18,844 nt of DNA from Acidobacteriota bacterium. Its GTDB lineage: Bacteria; Acidobacteriota; Terriglobia; Terriglobales; Acidobacteriaceae. The notes under the pieces are model-generated. The model was not told the DNA's origin. It did no database searches and saw only the letters and a program-made list of their open reading frames with translations. The stretch is from contig JAJXYW010000169.1 in assembly GCA_021780415.1 (NCBI GenBank), positions 1 through 18,844 on the forward strand. Direction: 5' to 3'. Of the stretch, positions 13,897 through 18,844 are shown in pieces. How positions within the stretch are numbered: position 1 is the first letter of the stretch; each line of letters opens with the position of its first letter. The position numbers and the translations under genes were made by a program.

Positions 13897-14280
13897 ATGT
13901 TAGTGACGATGTTGAAAGGAAAAATTCACCGCGCCACGGTGACCGACGCCAACCTGGAGTACGAGGGCTCGGTGGCGGTCGACCAGTCCCTGCTGGAAGC
14001 CGCCGGCATCTTACCCTACGAAGCGGTCGACGTGCTCGACGTGACCAACGGCGCGAGGCTCACCACCTACACCATCGAGGCCCCGCCAGGTTCAGGGACC
14101 GTCTGCATCAACGGGGCCGCCGCTCACCTGGTCAAGAAAGGAGACGTGGTAATCCTCTGCGCGTACGCCCAGATGGACGCCATGGAGGCGCGGACCTTCC
14201 AACCCAGGGTCGTCCTCGTGGACGCCGCCAACAAGATCGGCAGGGTCTCGCGCTACAAAGCCTCGTCCATCGCCCGGTGA
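13897..14280 (+). CDS. panD: Aspartate 1-decarboxylase proenzyme
   Basis: PanD, 127 residues. It makes beta-alanine from aspartate for the PanC reaction. It is made as a proenzyme that cleaves itself between Gly24 and Ser25 (Y22-E23-G24-S25) to create the pyruvoyl cofactor from Ser25. Other conserved features visible are K9 in [12 protein letters not shown], the NGARLTTY segment (about 51-58), the P-G-S-G-x-x-x-I-N-G-A-A-A segment and [10 protein letters not shown]. The length equals that of the classical bacterial enzyme. A GGAGAGGGAG sequence precedes the ATG at 13897; an internal ATG at 13909 is the alternative. It completes a panBCD operon; ketopantoate reductase is not in the window. Confidence 0.97.
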   Translation: MLVTMLKGKIHRATVTDANLEYEGSVAVDQSLLEAAGILPYEAVDVLDVTNGARLTTYTIEAPPGSGTVCINGAAAHLVKKGDVVILCAYAQMDAMEARTFQPRVVLVDAANKIGRVSRYKASSIAR

Positions 14281-14297
14281 CCGCCCGCGTTCCGTGG

Positions 14298-14303
14298 TAT
14301 CCT
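14298..14303 (+). promoter_or_regulatory. Candidate -10 box (TATCCT) before the exported protein gene
   Basis: TATCCT ends 6 nt before the ATG at 14310, where no Shine-Dalgarno sequence is visible. The nearest -35-like hexamer (GTGACC, 14277-14282) has a 15-bp spacer, shorter than usual. It may give a leaderless transcript in addition to readthrough from panD. Confidence 0.3.
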
Positions 14304-14309
14304 TCCGCC

Positions 14310-14828
14310 ATGCGTGTGCCGACGGCGAAGAGATGGCTGCCGATCCTGGTTCTTCTGGCCTCGGTCGTTTTCACCCCCGCCCCCGCCCTCGCCTCACCCT
14401 CCTACGACCTTTTCCTGAAGAGCGATTACGGACGGGCCCGCTTCTGGCTCGACACCCAAACCGGCGAATTCCGCTGGGAGGACGAGCCCCACAAGCTGCT
14501 CATCGAGGCCAAAGGGACCCTGACCTTCCCGAACCTCGGCCCGGTGATCTTCACCTTCTCCGGCCAAGTCCCCGGCTATGATTGGGTGAGCATCTGCCTG
14601 AAGCTTTACGGCACCACGGCGACCGGCTATCTGGCCGCCTTCCCCGAGGGCGAACCGGTTCGGAAGGTCGTGTCGAATATGTACGACCGCGACACGCGGA
14701 ACGACCTCCCGCCCCAGGAGAAACGGGAGAAGAAGGAGGCGCCGAAACGCGGCGCCCCGCCCCGCGTCGAGGGACTCAACCCCCACCCGGCCGAAGTCCC
14801 GCGGGCCGAAACACCCAAGGCGCCCTGA
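14310..14828 (+). CDS. Exported protein of unknown function
   Basis: A 172-residue protein with a clear signal peptide (MRVPTAKRW, hydrophobic LPILVLLASVVFTPAPALA, cleavage probably after ALA at about residue 28). The mature domain of about 100 residues is beta-rich (YGRARFWLDTQTGEFRWED; LLIEAKGTLTFPNLGPVIFTFSG; VSICLKLYGTTATGYLAAFPEG). A charged, proline-rich C-terminal tail follows from about 131. I do not recognise the family. The tail looks unstructured. The start is uncertain. A GTG at 14277 overlaps the panD stop as GTGA and would add 11 residues in front of the signal peptide, so the ATG at 14310 is preferred. It converges with rph, with only 3 nt between their stops. Confidence 0.7.
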   Translation: MRVPTAKRWLPILVLLASVVFTPAPALASPSYDLFLKSDYGRARFWLDTQTGEFRWEDEPHKLLIEAKGTLTFPNLGPVIFTFSGQVPGYDWVSICLKLYGTTATGYLAAFPEGEPVRKVVSNMYDRDTRNDLPPQEKREKKEAPKRGAPPRVEGLNPHPAEVPRAETPKAP

Positions 14829-14831
14829 GCC

Positions 14832-15569
14832 TCAGAGGTTGTACACCGACAGATCGAAGGGCAGCGCTTGGCGCTGGAGCGCCAGGAGCTGGTCGATGCC
14901 CTGGGCGGCCAGGGCCAAGAGCTGGTCGAGATCGCCCTTCGAAAAGGGCGCCTGCTCGGCCGTGCCCTGGACCTCGATGAACCGGCCGTCGTCGGTCATG
15001 ACGACGTTCATGTCCACCTCGGCGATGGAATCCTCGCTGTACCTGAGATCCAGCACCTTCTCGCCCCTGAGGATGCCGACGCTCACGGCGGCGAGGAGGT
15101 GCTTCATGGGAAACGACTTGATGACCTTGGCCTCCACCAGGTGGTGAAAGGCCATGGCCACGCTGACCAGGGAGCCGGTGATGGCGGCGCAGCGGGTGCC
15201 CCCATCGGCCTGGATGACGTCGCAGTCCACCCAGACGGTCTTATCCGGAAAGGATGCGAAGTCCACTACCGAGCGGAGGGACCGGCCGATGAGGCGTTGG
15301 ATCTCCTGCGTGCGGCCCGACTGTTTCCCTCTGGAGGCCTCCCTGGGCGTGCGCTGCTGCGTGGCCGCCGGGAGCATCCCGTACTCGGCCGTGATCCATC
15401 CCTGGGCCGTGCCCTTCATGAAGGGCGGCACCTTGTCCTCCACCGTGGCCGCGCACAGGACCTTGGTATTGCCGAACTCCACCAGACAGGAGCCTTCGGG
15501 GTACTTGAGGAATCCCGGATGAATAGCGACGGGGCGCAACTCGCCCGGTTTACGACCGTCCGGTCTCAT
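14832..15569 (-). CDS. rph: Ribonuclease PH
   Basis: RNase PH, 245 residues, a phosphorolytic 3'-5' exoribonuclease that trims the 3' ends of tRNA precursors and yields nucleoside diphosphates. Family signatures are clear: MRPDGR at the start, [15 protein letters not shown] (31-45), [14 protein letters not shown] (57-70), [14 protein letters not shown] near 86-99, and the phosphate-binding Q-A-D-G-G-T-R motif at 120-126. Length matches the E. coli and B. subtilis enzymes. The frame is open far upstream, but the ATG at 15569 gives the canonical N-terminus and forms an ATGA overlap with the murI stop, so translation is coupled to murI. No terminator is evident between its stop and the convergent exported-protein gene. 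Confidence 0.96.
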   Translation of the reverse strand: MRPDGRKPGELRPVAIHPGFLKYPEGSCLVEFGNTKVLCAATVEDKVPPFMKGTAQGWITAEYGMLPAATQQRTPREASRGKQSGRTQEIQRLIGRSLRSVVDFASFPDKTVWVDCDVIQADGGTRCAAITGSLVSVAMAFHHLVEAKVIKSFPMKHLLAAVSVGILRGEKVLDLRYSEDSIAEVDMNVVMTDDGRFIEVQGTAEQAPFSKGDLDQLLALAAQGIDQLLALQRQALPFDLSVYNL

Positions 15570-16393
15570 GCCAACACCAGCCTTTCTTCTTCTACCGGTA
15601 TGAGCTCCGCGAGGGGCTCGCCCAAGATGCGTTCGCCCACCTCTCGGAAGTGGGTCCCCGCATCGGTGACGTAACAGCAGAGGCCGCCCCTGCCACCCGG
15701 CGCGGAGCCCTCGCGGAGTGTCTCTCCCGCCAGGGCGTCCTGAAGAGCCTTCGCCGCGCATTGCGATGAGGAGAGGAGCTTCACGGAAGGCCCGGCGACA
15801 CGGCGCAGGACCGAGCCGAGCACGGGATAGTGGGTACAGCCGAGGATGAGCGTGTCCACCCCTCTCTCCAGGAGAGGCTTCAGGTACCGGCGCGCCACCT
15901 CCTCGGCGACCGGGTCCTGGGCCCACCCCTCCTCCACCAGCGGCACGAAGAGCGGGCAAGCCTGCGAAAACACATGGATGGAGGGATTCAGCGCCAACAG
16001 CGCCTTCTCGTAGGCGCCGCTTTGCACCGTTGCGCGAGTACCGATGAGCCCCACCCGGCCCGTTTCTGTGGCCTCGGCGGCGGCCCTGGCCCCCGGCTCG
16101 ATCATCCCGAGCACCGGCACGCTCGCCTCGGCGCAGAGGGCATCCAGGGCCAGGGCGCTGCTCGTGTTGCAGGCTACCACCAGGAAACGAATGCCCTTGC
16201 CCTCCAGAAAGCGCGCGATCTCCCTGGAGTAACGGGTGACCGTCTCCGGCGACTTGTTCCCGTAAGGGACGCGGGCCGTGTCGCCGAAATAGAGGATGTC
16301 TTCCGCGGGCATCACCCGGCGGATCTCGGCGGCCACCGTCAGCCCGCCGACTCCCGAATCGAAGACGCCGATGGGGCCCCTACGGATGGGCAT
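15566..16393 (-). CDS. murI: Glutamate racemase
   Basis: MurI, 275 residues, converts L-glutamate to D-glutamate for peptidoglycan precursors in the cytoplasm. Key features: [13 protein letters not shown] (8-20, with catalytic-site D12), [10 protein letters not shown] (36-45), first catalytic cysteine C75 in VVACNTSSA, and second C186 with H188 in LILGCTHYP. Both acid/base cysteines needed for racemisation are present. The region that usually reads 'D-S-A/G' after V-K-L is here [12 protein letters not shown], a small deviation. It overlaps the GerMN lipoprotein gene by 14 bp upstream and rph by 4 bp downstream, all on the minus strand, in a cell-wall group with the amidase. Confidence 0.95.
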   Translation of the reverse strand: MPIRRGPIGVFDSGVGGLTVAAEIRRVMPAEDILYFGDTARVPYGNKSPETVTRYSREIARFLEGKGIRFLVVACNTSSALALDALCAEASVPVLGMIEPGARAAAEATETGRVGLIGTRATVQSGAYEKALLALNPSIHVFSQACPLFVPLVEEGWAQDPVAEEVARRYLKPLLERGVDTLILGCTHYPVLGSVLRRVAGPSVKLLSSSQCAAKALQDALAGETLREGSAPGGRGGLCCYVTDAGTHFREVGERILGEPLAELIPVEEERLVLA

Positions 16394-17027
16394 CGCTTGT
16401 CGCCCCGGAAGAGGAATCCGATGGTGCGAGAGGCTGATCAGGCGACGAGGGCGGCGCGTAGGACTCCAGCATGCCCGGCTCAGGAGGCAGCGAATGGCTC
16501 AGATCCACGTGGCCCAGCAGAGTCTCGGTCTCCTGGCCGTCCACCAGGATCTTCACCGCGGTGATCTGGGGAAAGTTCTGGTTGAGCGTGTCGATGATCC
16601 CGTACACCCTGGCCAGTTCGGTCGCCGAACCCCCTCCCGTTTTCACGGGTCCGCCCAGGTCCACCACTACCTGGTTCCCCCCGAGGATGAAGAGGCTGCG
16701 CACGGTGCAGTTGTCCGGGAAGGGCAGCACCTGCCCATTTCCGGCGGGCCCGTCGAGGTATCGCTGGATCAGAGCCTGCATGTTCTGCTGGTCGCTGCCG
16801 AGATCAGGCAGCGTGACCTGGAACTCAGTCAGGAGCATGTCCTCCTCCGACGGATAGAGGAGGGTGCGCTGAACCATGGCCTGATTCGGGGTCGTTTGGG
16901 CCTGCTGAGACTGGGACGCGGCTGGCTTCCCGGGGGGCGCGTGCTTGCACCCGGCCACAAGGAGCAAGGCCAGCCCGAGGGCCGTAAGAGGGTTAAGGTG
17001 TGGGAGCCGTCGGGTTGGGGTTCTCAT
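16380..17027 (-). CDS. GerMN-domain lipoprotein
   Basis: A 215-residue lipoprotein. The N-terminus has a signal peptide with lipobox L-V-A-G-C, the lipidated cysteine being C27. A linker rich in Q, A and P follows, then a GerMN (sporulation/spore germination) domain at about 55-175: RTLLYPSEEDMLLTEF, then ALIQRYLDGPAG, NCTVRSLFILGGNQVVVDLGG, ARVYGIIDTLNQNFPQITAVKILVDGQETETLLGHVDLS. The tail is S/P-rich. GerMN domains occur in many non-sporulating bacteria, often in genes near amidase, murI and rph, where a cell-envelope role is presumed. The ATG at 17027 follows AAGG and lies inside the amidase 3' end (35-bp overlap). It overlaps murI by 14 bp. Confidence 0.88.
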   Translation of the reverse strand: MRTPTRRLPHLNPLTALGLALLLVAGCKHAPPGKPAASQSQQAQTTPNQAMVQRTLLYPSEEDMLLTEFQVTLPDLGSDQQNMQALIQRYLDGPAGNGQVLPFPDNCTVRSLFILGGNQVVVDLGGPVKTGGGSATELARVYGIIDTLNQNFPQITAVKILVDGQETETLLGHVDLSHSLPPEPGMLESYAPPSSPDQPLAPSDSSSGATSDAHP

Positions 17028-18519
17028 AGCGTGCCTTGAACCGGAGAACGGCCTGCGTCAGCGCGTTGGCCACCTGATCCTGAAAGGTGGAATCGGACAG
17101 CTTCTTGGCTTCGGAGGGGTTGGAGAGAAAGGCCACCTCCACGAGAACCGCCGGCATTTGGGCCCCTTCCAGGACGACGAAGGGAGCCTGCCGCACGCCG
17201 CGGTTCTGCGTGCCCAGAAGGGTGTTGAATTCGTCCTGAATGGTTTCCGCCAGGGCAGCGCTCTCCACGATGTGCGAGGTCTGCGCCAGATCCCACAGCA
17301 CGAGGTTGAGCCCTCCCGCCGGGGCCGAGGAATCGGTGCCGCCGGCGGCGTTTTCCTTGTCGGCCAGCTGGCTGGCCCAGAGATCGGTGGCCTGCTTGCT
17401 CAGGTAGTAAGTCTCCGTTCCGTGGGCCTTGGCGGTCGGGGCGGAATTGATGTGGATCGAGATGAAGAGGTCGGCCTGGTTGAAGTTGGCCAGGGCGGTC
17501 CTCTGCTGGAGCGGCACCGTCACGTCGGAGGTCCGCGTGAGAACCGCCTTCAACCCTTGCTTTTCCAAATCGCTGGCGAATTTGGTGGCGATCGCCAGGG
17601 TCAGATCCTTCTCCTCCAGACCGTCCGGCCCCAAGGCGCCGGTGTCGGCTCCGCCGTGGCCGGGATCGATGGCGATGACATCGAAGGCCTGAGTCCTGGC
17701 GGGTGGGACGTTGGGAACCTGAGTTGCTCCCTGGCCGCCCGGAGGCGCGGGCTGTTGGACGGGCGGGGGCGTTGCGGGGACCGTCTGGTCTTTCCCTTTC
17801 AACAAAATGACGAGCCGTTCCGGCTTGAGCAGCCTGAGGGTCTCGAAGCGCTGAAACCCTGCTCCGAGAGCAAGCCGAAGGGAAGTGCCCCGTGCGCTCA
17901 GGTTCTCGAGAATCCCCTTCCCGACCTCCCGATGCGCTTCGGCGAAGCTTCCCTTCGCCAGCATCACCACCACCTCCTGCCCCTCCTGCCTGACCTGGGC
18001 GCGCGAGAGGCCGTCTCCGGTGAGCGTCACCCGGGCGAAGTCTGCCCCCACGGCGAGGTCCACCCCCACTTTCTCCGTCGTGGGACCCGGCGCCGCGGCG
18101 GGAATAGGCCTGGGCGCCGAAGGCGTCTGAGACGCGGCCGAACCCACCACCGTCACGCTCCCCCCCAGCGCCTTGGGCAAGGCGCTCGTGAGGAACTCCT
18201 CGGGCAACCACAGGCAGCCTTCGCCCTCCTTGGGCACGTGCGAGAGGTTGATGAGATTTCCGTCGACGGAGGCTACGGGCGTCGCGGTGGAAATCAGAAT
18301 CCGATGGCCCGAGAGAACGAGGACCGGATATGCCGACACGGCGTCCCGCGTGAAGGTCCCATGGAGCGCCTCCGCCAACTGGCTCGCGCACACCCACGTG
18401 GTGCCCTCCGCGGTCCGCTGGCGGAGATTGATGGTCCCCGCCGGTGTTTTCAATTCCAACGCACCTACCGGAACCAGCCCCACGACCAGCAACAGGATGG
18501 CGCAGACCCAACGCCGCAT
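16993..18519 (-). CDS. N-acetylmuramoyl-L-alanine amidase (Amidase_3, AmiC-type) with N-terminal stalk domains
   Basis: A 508-residue exported amidase that cuts the bond between MurNAc and L-alanine in peptidoglycan. A signal peptide (MRRWVCAILLLVVGLVPVGA) leads into a region at about 25-120 that resembles a copper-amine-oxidase-N-like or other stalk domain. An AMIN-like beta domain follows at about 150-245, then a proline-rich linker (~247-277) and the zinc amidase domain (~280-500). Zinc and catalytic residues are visible: H288 in DPGHGG, E302/E303 in GLEEKDL, H356 in ISIHINS and E461 in VEVAFLSN. I chose the ATG at 18519 because GAGGTGA precedes it; a GTG at 18528 would add three residues. 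It heads the run amidase-GerMN-murI-rph. Confidence 0.93.
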   Translation of the reverse strand: MRRWVCAILLLVVGLVPVGALELKTPAGTINLRQRTAEGTTWVCASQLAEALHGTFTRDAVSAYPVLVLSGHRILISTATPVASVDGNLINLSHVPKEGEGCLWLPEEFLTSALPKALGGSVTVVGSAASQTPSAPRPIPAAAPGPTTEKVGVDLAVGADFARVTLTGDGLSRAQVRQEGQEVVVMLAKGSFAEAHREVGKGILENLSARGTSLRLALGAGFQRFETLRLLKPERLVILLKGKDQTVPATPPPVQQPAPPGGQGATQVPNVPPARTQAFDVIAIDPGHGGADTGALGPDGLEEKDLTLAIATKFASDLEKQGLKAVLTRTSDVTVPLQQRTALANFNQADLFISIHINSAPTAKAHGTETYYLSKQATDLWASQLADKENAAGGTDSSAPAGGLNLVLWDLAQTSHIVESAALAETIQDEFNTLLGTQNRGVRQAPFVVLEGAQMPAVLVEVAFLSNPSEAKKLSDSTFQDQVANALTQAVLRFKARYENPNPTAPTP

Positions 18520-18584
18520 GGGCTTCACCTCAAGGGAAAACCCCGCGGCGCAGCGCTTGCGCGCCGGGGGAAAGAAGCGGACGC

Positions 18585-18614
18585 ATTGTACCCCCCTACG
18601 CCTGTAACGCGCAA
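18585..18614 (-). promoter_or_regulatory. Sigma-70-like promoter of the amidase/murI/rph run
   Basis: On the minus strand TTGCGC (18614-18609), an 18-bp spacer and TACAAT (18590-18585, 5 of 6 match to TATAAT). It points toward the amidase gene with a leader of about 60 nt. It is divergent from the tRNA promoter on the other strand, whose -35 begins 22 bp away. Confidence 0.6.
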
Positions 18615-18635
18615 CCGAGGTCGCGCGCCGGCCCC

Positions 18636-18665
18636 TTGACCCCGAGGCCGCTCTGTGGGTATCCT
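18636..18665 (+). promoter_or_regulatory. Promoter of the tRNA-Gly gene
   Basis: TTGACC (18636-18641), an 18-bp spacer and TATCCT (18660-18665). Transcription would start close to the mature tRNA 5' end at 18677, leaving a very short leader. Confidence 0.6.
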
Positions 18666-18676
18666 CTTCAACCTGG

Positions 18677-18752
18677 GCGGGCGTAGCTCAGTTGGTAGAG
18701 CGCGAGCTTCCCAAGCTTGAGGTCGCGGGTTCGAGACCCGTCGCCCGCTCCA
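18677..18752 (+). tRNA. tRNA-Gly (anticodon CCC)
   Basis: A 76-nt cloverleaf. The acceptor GCGGGCG (18677-18683) pairs with CGCCCGC (18742-18748). The D arm contains AGCTCAGTTGGTAGAGC. The anticodon arm is CGAGC / loop TTCCCAA / GCTTG, giving anticodon CCC, which reads the glycine codon GGG. The T arm has CGGGTTCGAGACCCG. The discriminator is T and the 3' CCA is encoded (18750-18752). Confidence 0.96.
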
Positions 18753-18766
18753 AAGAGATTGAAAGC

Positions 18767-18790
18767 GAGAGACGGAGAGACGGAGAAACA
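18767..18790. repeat. 8-bp tandem repeat, three units, in the tRNA trailer
   Basis: GAGAGACG, GAGAGACG and GAGAAACA in tandem lie between the tRNA 3' end and its terminator. The first two copies are identical and the third is diverged. No function is evident. Confidence 0.5.
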
Positions 18791-18796
18791 GGGAGG

Positions 18797-18828
18797 AAAG
18801 GCCGCCGGTCAGGCGGCCTTTGCTTTTT
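18797..18828 (+). terminator. Intrinsic terminator after tRNA-Gly
   Basis: A perfect 10-bp stem (AAAGGCCGCC / GGCGGCCTTT) with a GGTCA loop, then GC and five T residues. A classic rho-independent terminator. Confidence 0.88.
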
Positions 18829-18844
18829 AACAGGCGGTCTCGAA

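Noticed and set aside
16945..18639. Long plus-strand open frame (564 codons) over the amidase gene
   Set aside because: Antisense to the amidase, whose catalytic residues are all in the minus-strand frame.
1..18844. CRISPR array, prophage, toxin-antitoxin or restriction system
   Set aside because: No regularly spaced direct repeats, integrase, phage structural genes, methylase or paired small toxin/antitoxin genes were seen.

Overview
The window is about 18.8 kb of high-GC bacterial chromosome with mostly housekeeping content. The large TonB-dependent-receptor-like protein with an N-terminal carboxypeptidase-regulatory-like domain, the natAB-type export genes, an exported amidase and a lipoprotein next to murI and rph, and the high GC all suggest a Gram-negative (diderm) bacterium, most likely Acidobacteriota. 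That assignment is an inference from gene content. No marker gene in the window proves it.

Layout. (1) 1-2069, minus strand: an operon-like run of a YhaM-type OB-fold/HD exoribonuclease, a TusA-family protein, a GNAT acetyltransferase and the first 68 codons of a probable DEAD/DEAH helicase that leaves the window. (2) 2285-2721, plus: a small exported protein of unknown function with its own terminator-like hairpin. (3) 2752-3162: a gene-free block with the structure of a non-autonomous transposable element (MITE). It has 17-bp terminal inverted repeats matching at 16 positions and a perfect 9-bp direct repeat directly outside both ends. (4) 3168-5517, plus: three genes joined by ATGA start/stop overlaps, encoding a NapG/MauM-like four-cluster ferredoxin, an ABC ATPase with no permease beside it, and a patatin-like phospholipase. 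(5) 5416-5874, minus: a small membrane protein converging on and overlapping the phospholipase gene. (6) 5996-8195, minus: a NatA/NatB-type ABC exporter. (7) 8411-11242, plus: the large outer-membrane receptor, with a clear promoter and a hairpin at its end. (8) 11427-14828, plus: a deoxynucleoside kinase with a good intrinsic terminator, then panB-panC-panD (pantothenate synthesis) and a small exported protein. (9) 14832-18519, minus: an overlapping chain of amidase, GerMN lipoprotein, murI and rph. (10) 18677-18752, plus: tRNA-Gly(CCC) with promoter and terminator.

How the genes work together. PanB, PanC and PanD supply both branches of pantothenate synthesis except ketopantoate reductase. 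The amidase, GerMN lipoprotein and glutamate racemase form a cell-wall group to which RNase PH is translationally coupled. The YhaM, TusA, GNAT and helicase group looks like RNA/DNA processing with accessory genes.

The least ordinary observations are the MITE-like element, which duplicated the -10-like box directly in front of the ferredoxin gene, and the ferredoxin/ABC-ATPase/patatin cassette. Several promoters share an 18-bp spacer, and three genes without a Shine-Dalgarno sequence have a TATNNT box 6-7 nt before their ATG, as leaderless genes do. I see no CRISPR array, prophage, toxin-antitoxin pair or intact insertion sequence.
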